From the NCBI RefSeq assembly GCF_025766255.1, contig NW_026516834.1, positions 1 to 64,000 on the forward strand: a stretch of DNA of 64,000 nt, read 5' to 3'. The stretch is from Zychaea mexicana (taxonomy: Eukaryota; Mucoromycota; Mucoromycetes; Mucorales; Lichtheimiaceae). The notes beneath the pieces were generated by a model. The model saw only the letters and a list, made by a program, of their open reading frames with translations, made no database searches and had not been told where the DNA came from. Below are positions 27,176 to 38,183 of this stretch, piece after piece (positions within the stretch are counted from its first letter, which is position 1; each line of letters starts with the position of its first letter). Made by a program: the position numbers and the translations under genes.

Positions 27176-28581
27176 GTAAGTTGTTGGTTCTCTTTAGTTC
27201 CTGCTGTTCGTAAAGATGCAAGCTAGTTTGGACAGGGAAAAGTAGGTCTGTTGTGCAGAAGAAGAAGAGGAAGCGAAAAAAGAAAAAAAGACGACTGCTC
27301 GATTTTCGAGGCCCGGTCACTCTGCTCGAGATTATATTATTCGCTTTTCCTAAATGACCAATCAGAAAGAACGTTCGTTTTTGTTTAGCGTAATTTGCAT
27401 TTGTTGCGGCGCATGTCATAGGCTGAATTTACGTACCCAACTGTCCAAACGGATGGTGTTGAGTTTCAGCCGATATTGTGTGCAGAAGAAACATAAAACA
27501 TGCAAAGTACGACACCCTTCTCCAAGAAAAATACATCACAGCTCGAACAATTAATTCTCGCAGCGGGCTCTTCTTTTATGTATGTATTTATGAATATTTG
27601 AGGATAAAAGACCACTTTATAAAAACAGGATGTGTCTGCAATAAGTACCATTGGCTTTACGTCATAATGGTCTGACCACATCCTGCAACCATTGATTATT
27701 TGCCCTAAGGAGCAAGCAACACAATAATGACCAGAGCCCAAATATACGCACACATTAATGTCATCCACTTTCACTGATCGAGCACAAATGTAGAAAGATG
27801 TTCGGGTTAGAAAGCATTAAGGAGCGGCGCATTAGTGCAGTGGGTAGAACCCCGCACGTGTTGGTGATGCTGGCAAAGACGTTTATGGCACCCATGTCAT
27901 AGGAACACACGTACATATCACATGCATATACAGAAGAAGGCGGAGCTTATCACCATGTGCTGTATGTACAGGAGACGAGACATTTTGTTTAATCAAATTA
28001 CGTTTGTAGAGTATAGAGTATACAGCTTTGAAGCCAACCAACAACACAAGCAAAGTTATAACACGAAAGAGGAGATGCTGCTGCCACGAAACACATCTTC
28101 TTTTACCGGGTGCTAGGTACTAGCTAGAATTGAAATAATGGACGAATAAACAAAATGATTGCATGAGGCACAAACAGATAGAGGCTATAACTAGTGAAAG
28201 AAGCTGATATAGCCTGATCAATCATCTCGATTTGTTTGCTGATCCACCACATCAAGTGCTAACATGTACTTGCAAAGGCAAAATGACATGATTATGCAGT
28301 GCGAGAGAGATCGCTGCCGCATGTTCTTTCATTTCTTTTAAACTTTCTGCATACCTCTATATATAATCAGCATCTTTCTATGATTTGAAAGCCACTATCG
28401 ATCAGTCCTTATTGAAGCACACTGATATCTTACCGAGAATTCGTGGCCAAGCAAGCGTGGCGAGGTGTAGGGCCATTCGGCTGATGCAGCGGAGTGTGTT
28501 TGATGGCTACTGGTGCAGGTGCATTGCTATCTCAATTTTTTATACTCTTTTTTTTCTCACTATCTCGCGTTCTTTGTTACC
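27176..28581. other. Intergenic region between BZW and LST8
   Basis: About 1.4 kb with no convincing gene on either strand; open frames are short and compositionally random. It serves as the promoter side for both flanking divergent genes. A stretch near 27825-27890 superficially resembles an A-box but has no matching B-box. Confidence 0.45.
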
Positions 28582-28725
28582 ATGGGGCACGGTGGTGGCG
28601 ACAACAGCGATGAGCACCAGTACGATTCACAACAGAAGCAACAACAACAACAACAACAACAACAAGACCAGCAACAACAACAACAGCAGCAGCAGCAGCA
28701 ATATTATGCTCAATTGCAACAACAA

Positions 28726-28759
<34 letters not shown>

Positions 28760-30400
28760 CACTACAAAACGACAGCCATTCCGTTATTCTGGTTACAGCT
28801 GGTTATGACAACACTATCCGATTCTGGGAAGCACTTAGTGGCATTTGCTCTCGTACAATTAAGCATCCTGATTCAGTAACGTGTCTGTTTTTTACTCTAA
28901 TGTGTGATAATATAAGCAAGAAAAGGCTAGGAATCTTATCGCTTCAAGTAGCAAGTAAATCGGTTATGCATTTCTCCTGAGAAAACAGTGCTTGCTGCTG
29001 CAGGTAAAGAAACGAAAGCCAGAACATTCCTTTCAAACCAGTGTAAAAACTAGCGGCTCTAATAAACCTTCAACTTGTCTTTCAGGAAACCATTCTGTTC
29101 GTCTATATGATATCAATAGCCCTAATGAAAATCCTGTAAGTCTTTTTGTCAGACGTTCGATAGTTGAACGGTTTGGACGATGGAGAACGGACAGAATGGA
29201 ATTTCAATACTCGCGATCGCACCCTTATTAATTTGTTTCTTGCGATAGTTCGTTGTATTTGGCGATCATACTGGTAATATCACAGCAACGGGTTTCCATG
29301 GTGAAGGGCGATGGATGTTTACAGCAAGCGAAGACGGTCATTTGAAAATATGGGACACTCGGTAAATATAAAGCATAATATACCCGTTCATATCATTTCA
29401 TACCAGTAGTAGTTATTTTGTGTATTGAATTATTATGGCATGCTATAAGCTCGGGGCGTAATCCGCCTGTCTTAACGAGGAATTTTGGAAACGGAGCACC
29501 TATCAATGATGCAGTGATGCATGCAAACCAAGGTGAACTAGTCACATGCGACCAGAACGGTAGCGTCAAGATATGGGATCTTGCAGCTCACTCGTGTACA
29601 CATGAACTGGTATGTTTGGATTTTCCACATAGGACATGGTGCGCATAAGAGAAAAAAATAAGGATCGAATACTAATGGTATGATGTAGGTTCCGGAAGAA
29701 GGTGTGCCCATGCGATCTGTGAGCGTCGCATCGGATGGATCAATGATGGTAGCTGCAAACAATAAGGTAGAACAGACACTTTAACTGAAGAAATAGTGAT
29801 AGGTAATGTGTTTCACTTTTCTCTAACACAACGACGAATAAAAGGGACGAGTTTATGTATGGCGTATGTCGAATACATCATCAGACAATCCAGAAATTGT
29901 GCCAGTAACCAAGTTCACTGCCCACAACGATTACATATTACGGTGTGTACTAAGTCCGGATACAAAGTATGTGCAATTATTTTTTTCCTATGTTCAGGAT
30001 AGCATATCTGCTTGACCATTTGGTTTTTCACCTCAGCTTGCTTACAGAAAATCCAAACTGATATAGATTATTGGCAACTTGCTCGGCTGACAAGACTGTT
30101 AAAATATGGAACACAGAGCAAGACTTCAAACTGATATTGACATTGACGGGACATCAACGATGGGTGTGGGATTGTGCATTTTCAGCAGATTCTGCCTATT
30201 TGGTTACAGGTATAGCCAACGATCGGTTTAGTTTACTTTTGGACTTACTACTAACTGTGCAGCATACACAAACAGCTTCTTCAGACCATGTATCACGGCT
30301 ATGGGAGCTTGCCCAAGGTGAAACAATCCGACAATACAACGGACATCATAAAGCAGCCGTATGTGTAGCACTAAACGATCTCTCCATTGGCTATCCGTAA
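28582..30400 (+). CDS. LST8: LST8 (TOR complex WD40 subunit) with poly-Gln head
   Basis: Nine exons: 28582-28875, 28952-29003, 29086-29135, 29249-29361, 29450-29609, 29689-29766, 29845-29966, 30067-30209 and 30276-30400. Phases agree, giving 378 residues. Seven WD repeats are visible, beginning [19 protein letters not shown], then [66 protein letters not shown] and [26 protein letters not shown]8 binds the TOR kinase domain in TORC1 and TORC2. The ~65 residues before the first blade, mostly Gln, are not part of the usual LST8, which starts almost at the first blade. Confidence 0.94.
28635..28760 (+). repeat. CAA/CAG tract in the LST8 5' exon
   Basis: Two blocks of CAA/CAG codons separated by a short Tyr-containing linker encode the poly-Gln head of LST8. 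It lies between the ATG and the first WD repeat, within one exon and in frame. Confidence 0.85.
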
Positions 30401-30632
30401 AAGCAAAAAATAACAGCAGAACGATCCAACCGATCAACAATCTCCTTACCCCATTCCCAAATCAACTTGTGCATCATTTATATATATTATACGATAATAT
30501 TAACATTACAAGCCCTTGTAATAGTACATCATTTTCTCCCCTCCCAATTCTCCTTCCATCACTTTCTTTCATCGTGAGATTAAATCGTTCAACTGGCTGT
30601 TTTCGTTTAGAAGGTGGGTTTGATGTGGAAAG

Positions 30633-30983
30633 ATGACGGCCCGCGTACCCCAATACACATCCAACAAGACAGGACGTAATCTAGGCAACAAATGCTTCGA
30701 CAGTAGTAAATTTTGCCATTGTGAGCGTTCTCGCTTATCGAGCGTATTTCCAGTCATTGTATCCAAAGACAAATACCTCAAATACAACCACCATACGCTC
30801 CTGATTCTTGATCAAAATGGCCATGTACGATTTGATCTGCCACATGGTGATGCCTTCATTGATGATAATGTCATCGATTTTATGCTGATCGATGAATTTC
30901 GATACACTTCGGCCACCCCAGTAGACCGTCCGTACCTGAATGCCTATATCCTTGATAGCAAGAATACTTTCTGTACCACTTAA
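30633..30983 (+). CDS. Uncharacterised single-exon ORF
   Basis: 116 codons, ATG to TAA. The middle and end look protein-like: HTLLILDQNGHVRFDLPHGD, then VIDFMLIDEFRYTSATPVD. No signal peptide, membrane segment or family recognised. It lies 230 bases after LST8 on the same strand, and its stop codon overlaps the proposed stop of the small membrane protein gene on the other strand, so at least one of the pair may be mis-called. It could be a relic fragment. Confidence 0.3.
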   Translation: MTARVPQYTSNKTGRNLGNKCFDSSKFCHCERSRLSSVFPVIVSKDKYLKYNHHTLLILDQNGHVRFDLPHGDAFIDDNVIDFMLIDEFRYTSATPVDRPYLNAYILDSKNTFCTT

Positions 30984-31320
30984 TACATATAACCTTCCTT
31001 CATATGATACACATTATCATATGAATTGCCTTCGTTCCGGTTGATTTTCGTCAGCATACCTTGTTTGACAGTATGTGTTTTCAGCCATAGCCATAATAGA
31101 AGCACGCACATGATGTAATAGTAATTATTTTCAGGTACCACCGATACGTGAAAGTAGACAGCCCAATTAACCTTGGGTAGTGGCTAGATTGGTTGAACTT
31201 ATAATGAGGACATTTACAAGTACTTAAAAAAATATATTCAGAAATCAAGTTTACCACAAACCAGTAAATGATAGCGGCTAGCATCCCGTACAAAAGATCC
31301 ATGGTGGTTATTGTGGACAT
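30980..31320 (-). CDS. Small two-TM membrane protein, candidate
   Basis: Proposed exons 31255-31320 and 31060-31183, reading on to a stop at 30980, 89 residues if the second exon is not spliced further. The first exon encodes a membrane helix (LLYGMLAAIIYWFV); the second a short loop (PLPKVNWAVYFHVS) and a second helix (YYYIMCVLLLWLWLKTHTVK). Size and two-helix topology resemble small ER subunits such as PIG-Y/Eri1 of the GPI-GlcNAc transferase. That is only an analogy; no diagnostic motif is present. An unspliced 79-codon frame also exists. Confidence 0.35.
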
Positions 31321-31771
31321 GTTGGCATGGCAGGTATATTCACGCGCTTGACCGCCGGGTAGAACGCGACATGTCAGATTCGCTATAGTATAACTTGAGT
31401 TTTCTTTGTATAGATTTGTTTTTTGAAATCGAAAGACAGTAAGTCGCTTGAAAAAACTTGTAGAGAGGAGAGCAGTATTAATTGAGTATTAGGAAGAATT
31501 ACCCATCAAAAGTGGAAACTACAGTTTTGCTTTATACTATGGTAAATTGGTGAGAAGGAAGACGCGCGAGGCTAATCACCGATGATCAAATTAAGGCAGG
31601 AATAGTACGTATGAGGCTGGGCGAGCCAATGAAATTAGACCTTAATATCCAATAAAGCTGAGCTTTGACAAATTATGTCAAATGCTTTTTGAGTGCAGAC
31701 AATGACATATCGAAGATACTCGTTCAGTAAATGAATGACAATGAAGCACATGCAGGCACTAAGTTTGAAAC

Positions 31772-31947
31772 GTGCTTATTTGTCTTTATCCCACTCCCAG
31801 TACTATAATAACAGAAGACTTTTATTCATCGAAATTCATAGATTTTTGTGACAGGACTAATCTAACTCTTTTCACTTGTTGGTCTTGCTTGTTGGGTGTT
31901 CCTCTTTTTGTTGGTAGCTGTTTCAAAAACAAGAGAAGCGGCTTTAG
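31772..31947 (+). pseudogene. Possible degenerate Fanzor RuvC-I segment
   Basis: In a frame different from the next exon, this stretch reads KFIDFCDRTNLTLFTCW around 31835-31885. In Fanzor/TnpB proteins the RuvC-I strand is hydrophobic residues, then Asp-Pro-Gly, with a Thr eight positions after the Asp. Here the Asp (codon at 31850-31852) and the Thr eight residues later are kept, but Pro-Gly is Arg-Thr. The frame must shift or splice before 31948 to join the downstream chain, and I found no clean junction. Confidence 0.35.
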
Positions 31948-33498
31948 CTTTTTTCAATGCAAAGTGCGGAGACGGGTGTCTTTTGGGAATATAAATTAGA
32001 AAACAAAAATCGGCAGAAAGCCGAAATCCAAGAGGATTATGACTCCATCGCAGAGAACTCGCCCTATGTCTCACGTTCAGAAGATTTTCTTTTCTATATC
32101 GCTAATCGGAATCGAATTCGACTTCGGTAAGTAGCAGGAAGGAGAAGGAAGGAGAAGGAAGGAGAAGAAGGGCTAATCAATGCTAGGCGAGTTGGTGACA
32201 AGGGCATATAATAACGGCAAGAATATAGAATGCGTCGTTTCTCGTCTGGGTTCACACACAGAGAAATCAGGAGCTTGTTATTCTCAAGCCGGCAGAGAAA
32301 ACGAGATCTTGTCAAAGATGAGCTGCTAGGTGACACTCCTCCTCACCCAGCTGTAAGCGATTCCCTTTTTCCATTTTTCTCGCGTGATATCTGATAATAC
32401 TCTTTTTTCTTTTTTTTGCTGATGATCATTTTTGAAAAACTGAAACATAGGGAGAGCCTATCAAATGGATACACAAATCGTCGCACAGATCTCGCAAAAA
32501 GAGCTGCCCGCTTGAGGCGAGAACGCGAGCGTTGGCACCCAAATCAACAACCAACGATTGTGTTCTTTGGCTCCAGCAGAATGCCGCATTTCCCGGGATG
32601 GGCCCCGATCCCCCATTTGGTTAGTATATTTACAAGAGAGAATGCGCAAAGAGGTTGCCATACACTTAATGAGTAATGTATATTTTAGGGACTTATTAAA
32701 AAATTGGCTTCACACATGCTGCTGATACTGACGGACGAGTACAACACTTCTCAAGTTCACGCAGGGTGTCAGCAACGGCTAACAAGTATTCCATATGACG
32801 AGGAGGTTTGCGGACACAGGTACGTAATAATATAATATCTGATTGCTATACATAATTCCCGCTTTAAGAAGCCCACTTACAACGACTGACGGGATCATTT
32901 TTACCTATGTATCCGTGCAGAAAAACAAGAGAACGTGCAACGTACTGGGTTCAAGGACCTCAAGGCCGCTTCATTCCAAAGAGAGGAAGGTAAATAAAGT
33001 ACCGTCGAGACCAGGATGGCCATTTGCTGAATCCGGCAAGTGACTGTATACAGGCACGCCCACCACCGCCAGGTAAAGGCAAATTTCTACTAATAAGGTA
33101 TATAATCAGTAGTTGTGTTCTGCTGTACTAAATTGGCATGGAGTACCATAATAGATTGGGTGATGTGGAAGATTAAAGCTTGTAATAACCATCCAGAGCT
33201 TTATCCAGAGGCTGTGGTATGTTTTCACCCTTTAAACCCACGAAGGATTCTGCTTAATCATATGCTAAAAGAGTTTTGTTTTCTCATCTAGATTGTAGAC
33301 CGGGATAAAAATGCGGCATTGAACATAAGAAGCATAGGCATAGCCTATATGAATAATGATGGACATCCAGACTTTCGACCAGAGGCATTCCTACCACCAG
33401 GTGGACAGCTCCCTCAACAAGCGCAACTTCAAGAAGATCAAGAAGAACAGGAGGAACCGGAAAACAATATTTTAGCATTAGAAAATGATAGGAATTAG
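31948..33498 (+). CDS. Fanzor-type RuvC nuclease (TnpB-like), 5' incomplete
   Basis: Eight exons keep one frame: 31948-32126, 32229-32352, 32455-32619, 32689-32819, 32921-32989, 33054-33072, 33172-33216 and 33292-33498, 313 codons; the first in-frame ATG is 31957. Fanzors are eukaryotic relatives of the RNA-guided nuclease TnpB, carried by transposable elements. Seen here: a Fanzor-like helical block (WEYKLENKNRQKAEIQEDY), IVFFGSSRMPHFPGWAPIP matching the family's xVxFGxxxF...G block, TDEYNTS containing the relocated RuvC-II Glu, and IVDRDKNAALNIR, the RuvC-III motif with catalytic Asp. Zinc-finger cysteines are altered: TSQVHAGC has His for the first Cys, and KACNNH has His for the last. The N-terminal half is absent and RuvC-I is only doubtfully present upstream. 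The exon-3 acceptor (GGGAG) is weak. Could be a truncated relic or a domesticated C-terminal protein. Confidence 0.72.
32136..32172 (+). repeat. GGAGAAGGAA short tandem repeat
   Basis: Three imperfect ten-base units inside the first intron of the Fanzor-like gene. Confidence 0.8.
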
Positions 33499-34296
33499 TC
33501 GAAAATTCCACTACGATTGTATCTTGGGGCCAAGAGGACAGTGCTTTTACTCAGCGCGGAAGCCACGGACTCTGGAGTAAGTATTAAATCTATTTTCTAT
33601 GACTGTTTTGAAACATTTGAAATCATCACTAATACACTGTCTACATTTGTGGAAAAATTATTTTGACCAACCTCATTCATGTTACCCAAGCCCAAATTTG
33701 GTCAGGTAGACAGATCGACTGGGGATATCCATGCCATATCATGTATGAAATAATAAGACAAATTATGCAACCAGCTTATTATAATTTTCCAACGCCTTCT
33801 TCATGATCTGTACACATAGCCAGGTATTCAAGGTATTGAATAGTGGTGATCCGCTCGAACTGTGGAACATTGAAGTTGACGGTCAGTAGAATGATACACT
33901 GAATATAACGATGTCACGCACGCCATTTGAAGAAATTAGCTACGCTTTTGCTATTAGTTTTTGTCTGACATAATTAAAGCTTGAAAAGTGTGCAAAATGC
34001 ATGGTAAGAGATAGTCGAGCGCAGCACCAAGCCCATAATTTCCGAACATCCCCTTGACAAATATCTCGAACGTGGATCGCTCAGCTTCTGGCTTTTCTAC
34101 GATCAAAGTTTGTGTAGAAATAAATTCGGTCGAGAACGCCATGTTGCATTGGCTTTGTGCCGTAAAATGTCCGAAATTTGTAGCCTCGGTCAAAACTGCA
34201 TATGCAATAGCGAAATATGCATACTATCGGTAACAGCAGTAGCGGCGGTTTACCATATGAAACGTTTGGCAAGTTTATTTGAGCTTATTTGATTAT
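33499..34296. other. Downstream flank of the Fanzor-like gene
   Basis: No intact gene. A coding-like stretch at about 33499-33580 (VSWGQEDSAFTQRGSHGLWS) continues right after the stop in another frame. In known Fanzor elements the guide RNA lies at or beyond the 3' end of the ORF, so 33450-33800 is where a relic guide RNA would be sought. No terminal inverted repeat was seen by eye. The right part is the 3' side of the carboxypeptidase gene. Confidence 0.35.
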
Positions 34297-36312
34297 CTAC
34301 TCGAGATTTCCAGCAAGCCAGTCATTCAACATATCGAGAGCGGATTCGGGCTGATCGTAGGGAACCATGTGTCCAGCACCGTACACTCGCAAGAACGCGA
34401 ACCGGTCGTCTTCAGTCTTGCGGAGCTCACCTGCCTCCTTGCCAGTAATCTTGGAGATCCATTTGGTGTCTTCGGCAGCAGCAAACTCCTTACCACCACT
34501 CCATGGCAACTCGACGGTCCATGCTTTATTGCCCATCCAGTTGCAGATAAAGTCGGCGTCACCAGCGTAGATCAAGATGCGAACGCCATCTTCGAGCATA
34601 GGAGGGATTTCTTCGACATAGGGGCGCATCCAGTCACCAGCCATCTACATGTATCTCAAGTGAATACTTTGTCGCGATATATACTTTTCTCAGTGTTCGA
34701 TGCAATCTAAATGCAACTTACGTTAAATCGGAAGTTAATCTGCATGTTGCAACTTTCATATTCGGACACACCAGCACCCACGGCCTTTTTGACGTCGTCG
34801 CGGTTCAAGTACTTTTGAACACTTCCGAGAATCTCATAGCACAAGTTGCCGCCTTTGCACTTCTCACGCACGTCATAGGGGTTCATACCGGTTTGCTGAT
34901 AAGGCTGGATCTGGTCCTTGTTGCACTTCATAGCAGCAGGAAGGCACTGCCATACGCTCTGAGTGTCATAGCAGTTTTTGATTAAAGTAGCGCATGCAGG
35001 GTACTGGCGATCCATCGCATCACAAGTTGATTGGGGAAGAACACTGCCGTACGAGTTATCGCAGGCCATTTTGGAATAGTATTTGTACTGGATAAGCGGG
35101 TCAGTCAAGCCATTACCGATCAACAGACTTTTCAGGTTGATAGTGGAGAGGGTCGATGCGTATGCTTCGAGGCCAGCAGCAGCGAACTTGCCCTTGTTGT
35201 TACGATTCAATTCACCGCCGATTGCAGGAATGTAGTGGCCAGCATCTATCATTGAAAAAGGAAATAAAAACCTGTTTGAGATTGACCGACCCGTGCGGGG
35301 ATTTTTTTTTCAAGTGTTTTAGCGTCCGGTTTCCTAGCAACTCACATGACTCGCCAGCGATATGGAAATCCAACGCCGAGTACTCTGAGAATTCTTTGAA
35401 GAACAGTTGCAGGAAAGCGTAGACATCCTTTGCAGCAGCAACTGTGTCGGACGCACCACCGCTACCGTATGAATAGCCAACGTTAAGAGGCTGTATGTAA
35501 ACACGCATGCATCAGTGACATCGTCAAAGAGCGCGATAGCGCGTGTGCAATAAATGGAAAGATAAGGGTCAGATGGAAAAGTTGTTTCCCAAGTTTCAAG
35601 GTAGGCCCGACTTTGAATGCAAAACAAATTACCTGATCCAGAAAGATGACGCTTGCATTGTTGTTCCAGGAGAATTCGTTGATGGTTGTGTCGTCACCTG
35701 CTTCGTTAACAACGCATGGTCCCAACTCCATAAACAAACCGGTCAAAGATGAGCAGCCTGGACCGCCATTCAGCCACAAGACAAGCGGATCTGTTTCAGG
35801 CTTGTTTCGTGACTCGAAGAACCAGAAGAAAAAGTGCTTATCCTGCTGAACGTCGAGATAGCCGGTGATCTAATAGGTGTAATCATCAAAAAGATGTAGG
35901 GGCCGTAATTAGTATCATTGCCGTGAGAATCATCCGCTTCCTGCGGGCTTTTTTTTTTCGTCTCCATGACATGAATAAACGTATGCATAGATTAAACCGC
36001 TACAACGCATCGTACCTGCTTGACGTTGGGGTCGCAGAGAGCGGGTTGTTTATAGCGCATAGCATATTCAGGGAAAGCTGGGTGCGAGAAGGCCTTGAAA
36101 CCGTCCTGCTCTCCGGAAATCGGCAACGGGAGTTTTGGGAGCCAGTCCTTGACACCATCCTCGACGATATCATGGACGTTGTGCCAAGAAGTAGTCAAAC
36201 CTTCGACGCTTTGTTTGACAAAGTTTGGCTCAGCAGAAACAGTGCTGCCAACGCATGCCAGCAGAGCTACTGCTGCTGCTGCAGTGGTAGTCAGAAATGA
36301 AAAAGTGGGCAT
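34297..36312 (-). CDS. Serine carboxypeptidase (carboxypeptidase Y type, S10)
   Basis: Five exons, 36016-36312, 35633-35869, 35346-35490, 34722-35245 and 34297-34644, give 516 residues. A signal peptide ([19 protein letters not shown]) and a ~90-residue propeptide precede the mature enzyme. The oxyanion block is [16 protein letters not shown]. The catalytic triad is the Ser in HIAGESYAGHYIP, the Asp in [12 protein letters not shown] and the His in [11 protein letters not shown]. Numerous Cys residues match the S10 disulfides. The family is vacuolar or secreted and removes C-terminal residues. In the intron-split exon 3/4 junction the Ser-Tyr codon boundary interrupts the active-site motif. 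Confidence 0.95.
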
Positions 36313-38183
36313 TCAGGTGAATGAGGGAAAAAAGAAAAGAAGAGGTGAAAAAAGAGAAGAGAGAGACGAGCGCGCTACTGTTACGTGTCCCCGACAACAG
36401 CATTTCAGGTGGTGGTTCTCTCTTCGCCTTCGTCGGGATGATTGTTTGCCCCATCCTTATTTGGACTAATCCACTTTTTCAGGCTGATAATGCAGCCTGC
36501 ATTGAGAAAATGGTATTATCAAGGAGCCCCGTACTATCAGCATAACATAGGGTATATCCGCACAGACCACAATAAACTGTTACCAGGCAATTCACAAGCT
36601 TCGGCCTTCACTTTCTTGTTCTTTTGCTGCCTTGCGAGATTTTAACAAGAGCAATTCTACTCAGTAATCGCTTCTTCTTTTTCTCTTATCTCCATGATGT
36701 TGCCATTTCGTTGTCATGAGTCATTCCAGACATGAGCTATGTTGGAGTTGTTGTCAGCAGACACTCCTTCGCCTCACTGATTGGAGCAGCTAGGAGCAAC
36801 TATACACGAATATATAATTACCACGATATTATGTTGGTCTACTACCTACCAACTGCGAAATAAAAGGAGGTCCACGGCTGGCACTACTGCCCTGTCCGAA
36901 CGATGGCAGCTGTGTACATGCTGCGCTGTTTTCATGCGAAACAAACACGACAAGTAAAACCAATCGAGGATTGCTCAATAGAATAACGCAGAATAACGGG
37001 GGAGAGAAAATACAGCTTCCCTTGTCACTTTGCATTTTTAATAAAAGGACCTGTTGGAAATGTCACATCCTGCTGTACGTACTAGAATGTTGTAGAGATC
37101 CCCATTGTACTGGCACCTCACACTTGTCGAATCTGTTATGCGGGCATTATCTGCTCTTCTCTCTTCAAACGTGAGCAATACGCCGTCAATGGATGCTGGT
37201 ATCAACGACATGCCATATTTAGCCATTTCATATGGGATGGTAAATTACGAGGAGTTGCCGCGACAACAAAGCTTTGGCTGTTTTGGGGAGTTATTTCTGT
37301 TTCGTATGTCCGCATAGCGTGAGATGTCATTCTCTGAGTAGTAAGAGGCTGTACATAGTGCATTGTACAAGGTCATAACCCATCTTATGGAGAATATTAA
37401 CGGGGAATGGTAATATCATATAGTACGCCTAATATAAGTGACGCGTTAGTAGTTAAATTACATGCTAAGGATGCTTCCCTCATTGTAACTGCAGAAAAAT
37501 AAGATGATGTGAAACTATGTTGTATCCATCTGTCGTTTTGTTACTTAAAGTTACTTAAAGGATCTACTCTAGGGTCCGCGTTAAAGCAACTTAATTTGCC
37601 TCGTTTTTAATGGTGACAGTTTTGCTTTGTCAGCAATACTCTTGCTATGAAGATGGAAGTGGCGGGTATGGTCTAACTAGGGTTGGCAAGAAGAACTCCG
37701 GTAGCTCGTGTTTTTCGAGTGTGATGTGATCGTCGGACACACGCACATGGTTTAATACAAAAACTCGATCATACCATCGCTCGCGCCCGAGTATTTACAC
37801 GAGTGGATTGTAATATCTAGTTAAAGAATCTTCAACTTGTGAATGTATATATTTAGAGAAGCTGTACAGGACGTTTGAAGAATGAAAATAGATGATACAT
37901 GCACTTGCATGTACGATACATGCCGCGGCTTACGTACACTGTCGCAGAATTAAAGAAGCTCCCTGGCAACCCACTACTGTACATGGATGCCTGGAATTCT
38001 GCTGATACAAAGCGGAGGTCACACAAAAATGACATCCCCGACAATAATATAAGTGTCACCTCAACACGATAGTTTTTTTTCGTGCATCTCGACGTTTCTT
38101 TGTCCCCTTTACTTTCCTTTTCTCTCATTTATTTAATCCAGTTACCTTAATCTCTCTATATACAAATCCGAATAATATTTAAC
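36313..38183. other. Gene-poor 1.9 kb intergenic region
   Basis: No supported gene. Short ORFs at 36490-36645 (+), 37038-37226 (-) and 37105-37317 (+) have start and stop but no recognisable family and no flanking exons. A tandem ten-base direct repeat TTACTTAAAG occurs twice at 37541-37560. The ends are promoters of the flanking divergent genes. Confidence 0.45.

Noticed and set aside
27825..27890. tRNA-like or SINE-like stretch
   Set aside because: An A-box-like string is present but no B-box and no cloverleaf pairing.
36490..36645. Short ORF opening MQPALRKWYYQGAPYY, thought of as a small mitochondrial subunit
   Set aside because: Resemblance was not specific to any family and no continuing exon was found.
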